DNA of 64,000 nt from positions 30,390 through 94,389 of the IMG/VR virus record IMGVR_UViG_3300017917_002740; one strand, written 5' to 3'. The number at the start of each line of letters is the position of its first letter. The first letter of the stretch is position 1. Shown in pieces: positions 11,601 to 19,152 of this stretch. The notes beneath the pieces were generated by a model. That model was not told the origin of the DNA, searched no databases, and worked only from the letters and a program-made list of their open reading frames with translations. This stretch comes from a virus. A program made the position numbers and the translations under genes.

Positions 11601-14600
11601 TCTCGTAAGGACCGTTTGAATCTGTGTAAGCAGCAAATTGTAAAACACGATAAACAGTATCACTGGTTTCACGAAGTTTTAAACCGGTCGATGGTCTTAC
11701 CGCAACGTTGACAAGATTACCAGTTAATAAAATTTGTCCATTATTACGTAAGGTCATCTTAGTACCGTCTGGTACTGCTGCATATAATCCTTCAGTTCCG
11801 CCACCTGTTCCTGTTGACAGATTAAGTCTGGACACACCTGGCGGCAAGTCTACAGTGGTAGCCGATACCACTGGATATCTAAACACAATGTTTCCATGAT
11901 CAATTTCAAGTTCTGAATTTGACAATGGTTCATAGTCGTAGTTTGTTACAAAAATAAACAGACCACCGATAACGTTTGCATAAGTTGGACTTGGGAAATA
12001 GCAGTCCACTCGCTGAGACATATCCTCAAATAATGTAGTAGGTGTTGGAACTTCTAATGGATCAGCACCTTCAGCAACCAACGCATAGACACCGTGAGCA
12101 CTTGATCCTCCCACAGAACGTATTTGACCACCTGTTACAGAGTAGTAAGAAATGTAACAGTAATATGTGAACATAGACACAAGTTCTAATAGTCCGCCGT
12201 TCATAGCAATTGCGCCATAGCCCATGTCGTTGATCTGTGTAAAGTCGTTGGCTAACATAGATCTATTACCAGGCATTAACAATTCATATTGATTACCTGT
12301 TTCGTTAACAAAATCAATAACTGATGTTTGTATTGAACTCTTAGAACTGGCTATTGATATTCTTGCATTTACGTTTGTTGTATTATAGGCATAGGCTCCT
12401 ATATCTGGCAGAACTTCGACTATAGAACTTTGTGCAGTAGCAAAATTATTAACACTGATTGCATTAGATATAGGTGTCATCAATGATGCAATTCTTGTGG
12501 CCTCTGTGGCAGTTGCTGGAGTACCTGTTGTTCTTGTCAATGTAGAGTACACAACCACTGGAGCAAGATTCTGTATAATTCTTTGTGCTATGGTGCTGGC
12601 ATAACTAATTGCAGATGCACATCGCGCTGGTTGACCTGCAGCCAACAAAGATACACCAGTTAGGTTATTATAATATTTTAAAGCTGCCCTTCTTGTGGCA
12701 GTGTTACCGCCATAGATCAAGTCATAGATTACAGCTTCAATAACATACAATGTGTCTCTTTGAGATTTAGAAACGTTAAAGGTGTCACCAGTTGCCCAAG
12801 GTGCTATATTTCCAGCTATCTGTGCTTGTATCCAACCGTTTACTTCTGCTACGATATAATTTCTGTTGGCCAACAACAATGTATAAGCGTTGGTTAAATT
12901 AGTCGAAAGTCCTGGAGGTAACGTATAAGTTAATGACGGAGCACCTGTAACACCTCTTTCGATAATGTCAACAATTGTCGAAGAACTTAAATCTACAATC
13001 TGTTGAACTGTGGTGTAAGCAGGAATAGTAGCTTTGGCCAGATCATGAGCTAACTCGATTGCATCAATAGTAATCTGTCTTTGATCTTGCAATACCACTT
13101 CGGCATTAGAAAGACGATAAGTTAATCCAGACAGTCTTGTATTGTAGTTTGTTCCGAATACAATGTCATACCCAAGACCGTCTATAATTAATCCTACGTC
13201 TCGAGAACATGCAGCCGAATCGTAAACAAATACATCGTAAGGCCATGGTGTTGATTCATCTAAGATAAATGTAGCACTGGATCCTGCTGGACTATACACA
13301 AAATCTCGAACATAGTTGATTCGATATACAGAGTCAGCAACAATAAAAGAACAAGGCAGTTGCGGGAATCTTGACAGTCTTGAAACTTCTAATCTTGTAG
13401 GAGTATCAACAACATCAATAGTAAATTGTAAGTTTCCAGCAAATCCGTCTGCGAACATACCGCCCGCAAAAGTCTGTCTATCTATAGATCTCGAAAAGCT
13501 GGCACACTCCTGAGCATAGGGCGACTTGGCAAGAATTTGACCCTCTGGATCAAGTACGCACATGAAGCCGCCGTGGCCCTGTGCAGTAATAGCCTGCCAA
13601 CGAACTGCGTCGTTAGCAAGGAAAACGTCCATTTGATTATTTTCTTTAGGATAGTTTACAGATCCTGATCCATCTATAACATCTTTCAGTGCATCGACTA
13701 AGTCTGCAATTACTGAGCCGCTTCCAAGTTCAGCCTGGAATGCTTGATCAATAACTTGATTAACTAATGTCTGTCTTACAGGAGTATATGCAGTATTATT
13801 AATAATGGCCTGCATTAACAAATTCATTTGAGTTAACACAGCCAAATATTGTGTCAACTGAGCTGTAATGGCTATTAAAGCACTTTGGCTTTCGTAGTAC
13901 TTTAGTCCTGCAGATATAGTTCTATTTTGTCCACCATACTTAAGATCAAATGCAAATGCGTCAACTAAAAGACCTGCATCTCTTTTACATAAAGTTACAT
14001 CATAATCAAAAGAAGTGTTAAACGGAGTAATATTGTTTACAATGTTGAAATTCATCCAAGCAATAATTTCTTCTTGAATAAATGTTCTGTTCAATTCTAA
14101 TAAGGCTGCTGCAGACTTATAGTCGCCTTTGTTGTCAATAGGCAGTCCAGTTGATGGTTTAACATAAACTGGTCTTGAGCTGTCTTGTAGATAATGATAT
14201 CCGAATTCTCTGTCAGCTACCGTTAGGCCGTCGATGACAAGATCTCTACGGAATTTTGTAAATGCCCAAGGGCTTGATGATGTACCGTTCTTTGGTCTAA
14301 AAATAACACGGCGGAATTCGTCACCAACAATAGATACGTTTTGTGGAACTTTTAATGGATAATTTTCGTAGTATTCGCCGCTTTCTACTAAAACTGTAAT
14401 TTGGACATTCTTTGTAACATCACCATAGGAAATAGTTTCTCCGACTTGGAAGTTACCGTACTTGATGTCAACATCAAATAATTCGTTACCACCGCTATCT
14501 AAACTTCCGTTGTGATTCAAAATTTGAGCCAATGCTCCAGAAGTATTTCCTTTTAAGAATAAACCTTCTCTGAGATCTCTGGTTCTCACAGCTTCTATGG

Positions 14601-16080
14601 TTGACGTAGTAACATCGCCAGTGAAGTCTGTTCTAAAGCCTGCAGTGAAAATAGCAAATCGAGGAAGGTCAACGTTTAGTGTTGGTAGAGAAGTAAAGCC
14701 TGATCCTTTGTCAGTGATAGTGATACTGATAATCTGACCGCTGTTAACCACCGCAGTACCAAATGCTCCTGTACCGCCACCTCCTGAAATTCTTACAGAT
14801 ACTAAACCGTATCCTGTACCTCTACCATCTACTCCATCTTCTGCAATGGTTTTAATTCTTACGCTGTTAACTCTGTAGGTTACATCGAATCGAGCACCAA
14901 ATCCTATAGGACCTGCTCCAATAGGAGATGCTGTAATAATACTAACTGGCACATTGTTTGAACCAGGTAGCACACTATATGCACCAGAACTAACAATTCT
15001 AAATGTTAAAATTTGTCCAGGAGTTGTAGAAGTTGTTAAAACTTCAATGCTACATTTTCCGCCACCGGATGAAATTGTTCCGCCTACTAATTCTAATACA
15101 TCACCTGGATAGTAGTTAGCACCTGGGTTGGCCAAATCTAATTCTACAGTATCCACGCTCATACTGAGAACACCTTGGAAACCAGAACCCGAAGCAGGTG
15201 CTGGAGTAATAGAAGTCAGTGTACACTCAGCTTGTCCGTTATTGTATGTTAGTGTTTTTCTATATGGACCGATATCCTGAGGAGCTTCTAAAATTATTTC
15301 TTCTGCACGTTTGAGTGCAGCTTCTAATGTTCTATACGCATATGCTAATGCACGACCCTGGAATGCTTTAGATACACCAGGTCTATCATCTTGACCCGAT
15401 GTTGCAACATATAAGTTTGCAACAGATCCAAACGCAGCATTGTCGACGTATCTTTTTGTAGCAGCAATTAAACCGCCATAAACTTCGTCGTCATCTGGCT
15501 CTGGATCTCTGGATAAAATCAATGGACCGCCCATACGACCAAATGCTGAATTAACATTACCTGTTTCTGGGTCTATGGCATTTACACCCTGTAAAGAAAC
15601 TTTGCCATCTGCATAGGCTTTGTTTACAGCTTCGTGTTTAAAAATGGGCTGTAAAGGAGTTCCAGTAGTTCCGAGATCTAATACTCTATATTGATTTCCA
15701 CCCGAACGAGCAGAAAGATTTCCACCTAATTGTGGACTGCTGTCAGCTGAAATTTCTGCGAAATCAGCGTTGATGGTAATTTCATTGGGGTTGGAAGCAA
15801 AATCAAGGCTAATACCATTACCAGGTCTTAGCTGTTTAAATGTTAATCCCGATTCGGTATTGTTAACAGTAACGACAGGAGTTGCATTAGTTACGCTATC
15901 GTTTTGTCCTACATAACTTGGGGGAGTATCGTCTAACGCTATAAAAGTTAATCTTTCTCCAAGACCCAAGGAACTATATAGTTCACGGAAATTATCGTTA
16001 ACCTTACGAAAGGAATCACGTATACTATCACCAGTGCCGTCATTACCAACTGCACCGATATCAATAATCTTTCTTGCCAT
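8614..16080 (-). CDS. Giant tail-fibre/baseplate-associated structural protein
   Basis: A 2488-residue protein, the longest in the window. The N-terminal adaptor (IDIGAVGNDGTGDSIRDSF, then RKVNDNFRELY) matches the gene at 2855-6766. The centre has long alternating Gly/Thr/Ser-rich beta regions and two related helical segments (DAFAFDLKYGGQNRTISAGLKYY and ...VIYDLIYGGNTATRRAALKYY) that look like an internal duplication. The C-terminus (about 2360-2488: SADLAEYYEGDKEYEVGTV ... GRVPCRVVGKIQKGDLL) is a module I know from phage fibre ends and relatives of the G2 peptidase/intramolecular chaperone type; autoproteolysis is possible but unproven. A CTAAATA motif lies 31 nt upstream of the start. Confidence 0.78.
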   Translation of the reverse strand: MARKIIDIGAVGNDGTGDSIRDSFRKVNDNFRELYSSLGLGERLTFIALDDTPPSYVGQNDSVTNATPVVTVNNTESGLTFKQLRPGNGISLDFASNPNEITINADFAEISADSSPQLGGNLSARSGGNQYRVLDLGTTGTPLQPIFKHEAVNKAYADGKVSLQGVNAIDPETGNVNSAFGRMGGPLILSRDPEPDDDEVYGGLIAATKRYVDNAAFGSVANLYVATSGQDDRPGVSKAFQGRALAYAYRTLEAALKRAEEIILEAPQDIGPYRKTLTYNNGQAECTLTSITPAPASGSGFQGVLSMSVDTVELDLANPGANYYPGDVLELVGGTISSGGGKCSIEVLTTSTTPGQILTFRIVSSGAYSVLPGSNNVPVSIITASPIGAGPIGFGARFDVTYRVNSVRIKTIAEDGVDGRGTGYGLVSVRISGGGGTGAFGTAVVNSGQIISITITDKGSGFTSLPTLNVDLPRFAIFTAGFRTDFTGDVTTSTIEAVRTRDLREGLFLKGNTSGALAQILNHNGSLDSGGNELFDVDIKYGNFQVGETISYGDVTKNVQITVLVESGEYYENYPLKVPQNVSIVGDEFRRVIFRPKNGTSSSPWAFTKFRRDLVIDGLTVADREFGYHYLQDSSRPVYVKPSTGLPIDNKGDYKSAAALLELNRTFIQEEIIAWMNFNIVNNITPFNTSFDYDVTLCKRDAGLLVDAFAFDLKYGGQNRTISAGLKYYESQSALIAITAQLTQYLAVLTQMNLLMQAIINNTAYTPVRQTLVNQVIDQAFQAELGSGSVIADLVDALKDVIDGSGSVNYPKENNQMDVFLANDAVRWQAITAQGHGGFMCVLDPEGQILAKSPYAQECASFSRSIDRQTFAGGMFADGFAGNLQFTIDVVDTPTRLEVSRLSRFPQLPCSFIVADSVYRINYVRDFVYSPAGSSATFILDESTPWPYDVFVYDSAACSRDVGLIIDGLGYDIVFGTNYNTRLSGLTYRLSNAEVVLQDQRQITIDAIELAHDLAKATIPAYTTVQQIVDLSSSTIVDIIERGVTGAPSLTYTLPPGLSTNLTNAYTLLLANRNYIVAEVNGWIQAQIAGNIAPWATGDTFNVSKSQRDTLYVIEAVIYDLIYGGNTATRRAALKYYNNLTGVSLLAAGQPARCASAISYASTIAQRIIQNLAPVVVYSTLTRTTGTPATATEATRIASLMTPISNAISVNNFATAQSSIVEVLPDIGAYAYNTTNVNARISIASSKSSIQTSVIDFVNETGNQYELLMPGNRSMLANDFTQINDMGYGAIAMNGGLLELVSMFTYYCYISYYSVTGGQIRSVGGSSAHGVYALVAEGADPLEVPTPTTLFEDMSQRVDCYFPSPTYANVIGGLFIFVTNYDYEPLSNSELEIDHGNIVFRYPVVSATTVDLPPGVSRLNLSTGTGGGTEGLYAAVPDGTKMTLRNNGQILLTGNLVNVAVRPSTGLKLRETSDTVYRVLQFAAYTDSNGPYEISISNSSPVSIRILETVTTINTDVCTTSRNHKLRIGDQFIPTSTANGFTAGTIYYIKTVPKYNQFTVALSPGGSTVTLTNGTGLTIKGARTHRMLENYTLIFSTTGSLPNPILPGEIYYVASTALTETEFSISATRFGNPLNTTTAGSGTHTFNMYGLTKTNLRENYNYVELTIWQPGEFVTSGAVCTISIASPAVITLSSHGFSAGDVVKFTTDGNLPSGINPSNNYFVLAAGLGLNSFRVSLTPGGLAADTTGTQSGTHRVGLVTGRAGDSAFAVVPVATQEISRVAGSKLVFKGEEYIVSTYEPETVTNEPYARVTLNRPLVDSIIQYGSSYTAKAAVAIRTTGSLGTLTIRISLTRVTSHDLLEIGTGSYADTNYPKEIYGQSVNPVNEDFETEERDVGRCFYVTTDQFGNFRVGPYFKVDQGTGTVTFSSSIALSNLDGIGFKRGVPVSEFSTDSGFTDNATDTVPTENAARIYIERRLGLTHDGAPVVDSQLIPVNTGGYMALDGQLGMKNNMNLNNNKIINLTNPTNPQDAVNLRSLTWANFQNFTGTNLDSADILVFTGSGNSSVNATVVGDLTFDLRPGVDSTLNQIDAQINPGVIINADVNASAAIAQSKLAMNAATTRANATGITQADRGLASFDSSVFDVTDGWVTVKPNGLVLPDLPQIATKTVLGNSTLGTANVTAVAFTTVVDDGGAIKKNQYSTTGFLRRTSSGSFSSDGDYTVVEAAAGTAAAPEASKIVIRDSNGDFGARVVDVSQLKVDNNISVDSTTTATGGVIRYYGWNGGGGVLVSNGSLAADKITYYDNDAHQFRTQNGLSLAPVTASQIQVTAITTGGNTTAGTITGRWTLTGTSPNESRLQATYSADLAEYYEGDKEYEVGTVLVFGGDKEVTISNKHHDTRVAGVVSNTAAFVMYDACPGHKNLVALQGRVPCRVVGKIQKGDLLVTSNIPGVAVSAGSNAAVGTVVGKALQTYDSDHIGTIEIAVGRT

Positions 16081-16111
16081 ATTATAATCCCAGAATGAGC
16101 AAATGCTCTAA

Positions 16112-16118
16112 TATTTAG
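16112..16118 (-). promoter_or_regulatory. Late promoter motif CTAAATA for the fibre operon
   Basis: CTAAATA on the minus strand, 31 nt upstream of ATG 16080. This is the T4-like cyanophage form of the gp55-dependent late promoter. A short GAGC-GCTC hairpin lies between the motif and the gene. It would serve the four co-directional fibre genes. Confidence 0.55.
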
Positions 16119-16140
16119 CCCAATATTTTAAAAGCCGAAT

Positions 16141-16147
16141 GTAAATA
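16141..16147 (+). promoter_or_regulatory. Late promoter motif GTAAATA, near-leaderless
   Basis: GTAAATA on the plus strand with only 5 nt to ATG 16153, and no purine-rich ribosome site between. By the geometry of T4 late promoters the mRNA would start at or next to the start codon. Confidence 0.45.
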
Positions 16148-16152
16148 AATGT

Positions 16153-16440
16153 ATGTTCTTAAAGATAGAAATTCAAGAAAATCAATATACAAGACGCAGT
16201 AAATGCGGTGTTGAACACAATTTTGTTAGAACAAAAACTGTGGCTGTTCTTCGTTGTGATAATTGCGATGAAACTTTTTATAGAGATCTAAAACATATGG
16301 ATCGTAAGAGACTCAGCAACAATTATTTTCATTGTTGTAAAAATTGTGATCCTAAGAAATTTGCTCAACGTAAAGGAGTTGAGCAGAAAAAAATATGGGA
16401 TATGCCTGCCAGCGTAGAGCTACCAGTTTCTAAATTCTAA
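16153..16440 (+). CDS. Small Cys-rich zinc-ribbon protein, conserved phage hypothetical
   Basis: A 95-residue protein with two CxxC pairs (CDNCDET at about 37-43 and CCKNCD at about 62-67), consistent with one zinc ribbon. It is rich in Lys/Arg (TRRSKCG, HMDRKRLSNNYFHCC). I know similar short proteins from marine T4-like phage genomes, where the function is not known; nucleic-acid binding is plausible from charge and zinc site. Its 3' end overlaps the 3' end of the IscA gene by 11 nt. Confidence 0.7.
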   Translation: MFLKIEIQENQYTRRSKCGVEHNFVRTKTVAVLRCDNCDETFYRDLKHMDRKRLSNNYFHCCKNCDPKKFAQRKGVEQKKIWDMPASVELPVSKF

Positions 16441-16756
16441 AACTTTCCCCGCAGCCGCAACGGTCTTTTTCAGCAGAATTACGAAATTCAAACCCTTCGT
16501 TTAGACCTTGCTTAACATAATCTATTTCTAATTCGTTGAAATAAGCCAAGTGTTTTTGATTGATATAAACACAGAAATTTTCAAATAATTTAGTATATCC
16601 GGGGTCAAGATTAGTTAAATCATCGAGGTATTCAAGAGTATAAGCCAAACCAGAGCAGCCTGTAGTTCGTACGCCAATAGAGATTCCTTTACCTTTGCCT
16701 CTTCGAGACAACTGTTCTTGAATTTTTTTAGCTGCTGTGCTTGTTACGGTAATCAT
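16430..16756 (-). CDS. iscA: IscA/HesB-type A-type Fe-S carrier
   Basis: A 108-residue A-type carrier, about the usual length. The three cluster-binding cysteines are present: C34 in TTGCSGLAY and C100/C102 in the C-terminal CGCGESF. Family role: accepts an Fe-S cluster from the IscU scaffold and passes it to [4Fe-4S] targets. It overlaps the upstream iscU by 29 nt, so the two form an operon. The many radical-SAM enzymes further along need [4Fe-4S] clusters, which gives this pair a possible purpose in the phage (inference). Confidence 0.93.
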   Translation of the reverse strand: MITVTSTAAKKIQEQLSRRGKGKGISIGVRTTGCSGLAYTLEYLDDLTNLDPGYTKLFENFCVYINQKHLAYFNELEIDYVKQGLNEGFEFRNSAEKDRCGCGESFRI

Positions 16757-17114
16757 TTACTGCTGCTTTAATAGCGTCTTCTGCAAGGATAGAGCAATGA
16801 ATTTTAACTGGCGGCAGTGCTAACTCTTCTGCGATTGCTGAGTTTTTGATGGTTTCTGCTTGATCAAGAGTTTTTCCTTTGAGCCACTCTGTGACAAGAC
16901 TTGAGCTGGCGATTGCCGAGCCGCAGCCATACGTTTTAAATTTCGCATCTGTAATAATACCTGTAGCATCGTCCACCTTTATTTGTAGTTTCATAACATC
17001 ACCGCAGGCAGGAGCTCCTACCATTCCTGTGCCTACAGAATCGTCGCCCTTGTCAAAACTGCCAACATTGCGAGGATTTTCATAATGATCAATAACTTTA
17101 TCGCTATAAGCCAT
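16728..17114 (-). CDS. iscU: IscU-type Fe-S cluster scaffold
   Basis: A 128-residue scaffold of normal IscU length. The three ligand cysteines C37 (in GAPACGD, with D39), C64 (TYGCGSAIASS) and C107 (KIHCSILAEDA) are all intact, and so is the LPPVK motif (100-104) that HscA recognises. It should therefore be functional, with the cysteine desulfurase coming from the host. The start has TAGGAG 6 nt upstream. It lies between sodB and iscA in one minus-strand operon. Confidence 0.95.
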   Translation of the reverse strand: MAYSDKVIDHYENPRNVGSFDKGDDSVGTGMVGAPACGDVMKLQIKVDDATGIITDAKFKTYGCGSAIASSSLVTEWLKGKTLDQAETIKNSAIAEELALPPVKIHCSILAEDAIKAAVNDYRNKHSS

Positions 17115-17115
17115 A

Positions 17116-17673
17116 TTATACTCCTAATCTAATGTCAACAACTTCCCAATTAATAATGCGCCAAATGTTTGCAAGATATTTGGCCTTGTCCTGTTGATAG
17201 TCTAAAGCCCAAGCGTGTTCCCAGGCATCAATTAACAGAGCAATTTTCATAGTCTTTTTGTATTCGTGATTGTGTATGGTATGTAAGTTTCCGTCGGTAT
17301 CCATGTAGATCCAGTTAGATCCTTGTGCAGCCATAAACTCTTTTTCTACAGCTTCTTTGAATTTATCAAAGCTGCCATACTTATCGTCTATTAAAGATTT
17401 ACTGAGCCCCTCGGGTTTATTGGCAGCTCTGGGCGGGGTCAAGTTTGCAAAGAAGATATTATGTAGCACTGCACCGCCGTAATTAAAATCAGGATCTCCT
17501 TCGCCTTTATTATAGCGTTCCGAATATTTGGCAGCCAGCCCATCGTAATGATACTTGATAGTATCTTCACTCATTACAGGCGCAAGTTCATCTTTACCAA
17601 ATTTTAGTTTATCTTGGTAAATTTCACGTTTGTCTACGGATTCGGTCAAACTTTTAATAAAATGTAAGGTCAT
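17116..17673 (-). CDS. sodB: Fe/Mn superoxide dismutase
   Basis: A 185-residue SodA/SodB-type enzyme that dismutes superoxide in the cytoplasm. The four metal ligands are recognisable: H42 (KYHYDGL), H71 (LHNIFF), D149 and H153 (DAWEHAW). Fe versus Mn use cannot be settled by eye. An AATAAATA late motif ends 5 nt before the start codon. The gene heads an operon with iscU and iscA; superoxide destroys exposed [4Fe-4S] clusters, so joint expression makes sense (inference). Confidence 0.93.
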   Translation of the reverse strand: MTLHFIKSLTESVDKREIYQDKLKFGKDELAPVMSEDTIKYHYDGLAAKYSERYNKGEGDPDFNYGGAVLHNIFFANLTPPRAANKPEGLSKSLIDDKYGSFDKFKEAVEKEFMAAQGSNWIYMDTDGNLHTIHNHEYKKTMKIALLIDAWEHAWALDYQQDKAKYLANIWRIINWEVVDIRLGV

Positions 17674-17678
17674 ACCGT

Positions 17679-17693
17679 TATTTATTGTAAATA
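17679..17693. promoter_or_regulatory. Divergent late promoter pair
   Basis: AATAAATA on the minus strand (17679-17686), 5 nt from the sodB start, and GTAAATA on the plus strand (17687-17693) facing the small gene at 17713. The two motifs abut, so late transcription would leave in both directions from one site. Confidence 0.55.
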
Positions 17694-17712
17694 AAGCACA
17701 GGAGGATTTATC

Positions 17713-17907
17713 ATGTTTGGATTTTTAAAAAAGCTATTTGGTTCTGCCGATCTTAACAAAGACGGTAAAGTAGATGCCGCTGATGCTAAAGTTGCGGTTG
17801 AAGCTGTTAAAACTGAAGCTAAAGAAGTAGTTGCTAAAACTAAAACTACTGTTAAGAAAGCAGCCAACAAAGCTAAATCACAGCGTAAGCCAAAATCAAA
17901 GGCCTAA
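17713..17907 (+). CDS. Small EF-hand/dockerin-like, Lys/Ala-rich protein
   Basis: A 64-residue protein with an excellent AGGAGG site 7 nt before the ATG. After MFGFLKKLFGSA comes one calcium-loop-like sequence, DLNKDGKVDAAD (residues 13-24), then a helical Ala/Val/Lys stretch and a strongly basic tail (KAKSQRKPKSKA). One EF-hand loop plus a basic tail could bind Ca2+ and nucleic acid, or interact with a structural protein. No family name can be given. Its last codons overlap the convergent uvsE by 12 nt. Confidence 0.7.
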   Translation: MFGFLKKLFGSADLNKDGKVDAADAKVAVEAVKTEAKEVVAKTKTTVKKAANKAKSQRKPKSKA

Positions 17908-18924
17908 TAATTTAGCTTGTTCATAAAGTGCAAAGCTGGCCAAGTTTTTGGCTTTGCTTTCGCACATTATGTCTGCCACAGGTCTAAAACTCAGTGCCCA
18001 TTCATTTGCTGCGGTATTCCAGTAGAAATTTGAATGAGCTCTGAGTTTTGCTTTCTTGTGTCCGCTTTCCATTAGCGTATGAAGATTGGGAAGTTGCTCA
18101 TCGGGATGGCCAACAAGATGTTCTTCCCGTGATACAGAATAATGTATAACAGGACGCTGACCACGCCAGCTGTCAACAATCCTTTTAACACGGTCGTCAT
18201 TTGCTTCAATATATTCTCCAGTTTTAATCCAGTGATGATGTATGTCTAATACCAAAGCACAATCTTTGACTAATTCAAGGCTGTGTTCGATACCCCAAGT
18301 CATTTCATCGTTTTCGATAGTTAGTGTATTACGAGCTTCGGGTGTCATGCGAGCCAAGGCAGCTCGAATGCCATCGGGGCCACGGCGTCCTGCAATATGT
18401 ACGTTAATCTTAAAGTCTTGAAACGTTTTCCCATAGCCCATCCATCGAGCCATATCTACGTGATATTCAAATTCTTCAATAGAACGATTTACAATATCAT
18501 CTGACTCAGATGCCAACACGCAAAACTGCCCAGGATGAAAACTAACCCTAACATTCCTCTCGCGAGCCAAATTCCCCACACGCCCAAATGCTCTTTCACA
18601 ATAGGCTCGGACATCGGGAGTCCGCCAAAACCAACTCCAAGTTGGCTCAGTGTACACAGGAAGGCAATCGCTGCCGAGTCGTACCATTCTAAGATCTTCA
18701 TCAAGTTCTCCTACTCGTTCGACCAGTAGTCGAAACGATTCTATATTTTGTTCCATTAATGACCACAGTTTTTCTGTGGCTACGTCCTTACTTTGTCTAT
18801 TCAGCCAGGCTACAGTTGTAGATCCGGTGTTGTATTTTTTACAGTCGTCTTTGGGTTTAATACCATCTACTTGTGCAGGATGGTCAATCCATTTACAGGC
18901 AAAGCCAATTCTTTTAGGCATCAT
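17896..18924 (-). CDS. uvsE: UV damage endonuclease UvsE/UvdE
   Basis: A TIM-barrel UV-damage endonuclease (342 residues from ATG 18924) that nicks DNA 5' of pyrimidine dimers. Family signatures are clear: IGFACKW at the N-terminus, RLGSDCLP, SFHPGQFCVLAS, INVHIAGRRG, LTIENDEM, VLDIHHHW and HYSVSREEH, carrying the conserved metal-binding His/Glu/Asp residues. GTG 18933 is in frame, but GGAAG just before the tandem ATGs at 18924/18921 favours those. It overlaps the small upstream gene by 11 nt. UvsE is common in marine T4-like phages, where light damage is a constant stress. Confidence 0.92.
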   Translation of the reverse strand: MMPKRIGFACKWIDHPAQVDGIKPKDDCKKYNTGSTTVAWLNRQSKDVATEKLWSLMEQNIESFRLLVERVGELDEDLRMVRLGSDCLPVYTEPTWSWFWRTPDVRAYCERAFGRVGNLARERNVRVSFHPGQFCVLASESDDIVNRSIEEFEYHVDMARWMGYGKTFQDFKINVHIAGRRGPDGIRAALARMTPEARNTLTIENDEMTWGIEHSLELVKDCALVLDIHHHWIKTGEYIEANDDRVKRIVDSWRGQRPVIHYSVSREEHLVGHPDEQLPNLHTLMESGHKKAKLRAHSNFYWNTAANEWALSFRPVADIMCESKAKNLASFALYEQAKLLGL

Positions 18925-19117
18925 CACTTCCACAGTCTATGCGCCACGGACAGCGCATTAGTACATCAGTTGAACAGTCATCCTCACCCCAACATTCTGG
19001 GGGTTCAGACCCGCGAAGCTGTTTAATTTCAGCATGAATCATCCAACGGAACTCATTGTTTTGACCAGAATTGGCCAATCGAGCCTCTTTGTCTAACAGT
19101 TGTTGAATAGCAGTCAT
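18914..19117 (-). CDS. Small phage protein upstream of uvsE
   Basis: A 67-residue protein with a helical N-terminus (TAIQQLLDKEARLANSG) and a C-terminal part with four cysteines (CWGEDDCSTDVLMRCPWRIDCG). It is preceded by a consensus sigma70-type promoter, and its stop overlaps the uvsE start, so it is likely a real early gene coupled to uvsE. I do not recognise a family function; the Cys spacing could hold a metal. Confidence 0.65.
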   Translation of the reverse strand: MTAIQQLLDKEARLANSGQNNEFRWMIHAEIKQLRGSEPPECWGEDDCSTDVLMRCPWRIDCGSDDA

Positions 19118-19123
19118 ACTACT

Positions 19124-19152
19124 ATTATAACACTGTTAGTGCCAATTGTCAA
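19124..19152 (-). promoter_or_regulatory. Consensus sigma70-type early promoter
   Basis: TTGACA (19147-19152) and TATAAT (19124-19129) on the minus strand with a 17-nt spacer, a perfect match to the bacterial housekeeping consensus. It lies within and just past the 3' end of the glycosyltransferase gene and drives the 67-residue gene and uvsE. Confidence 0.85.
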
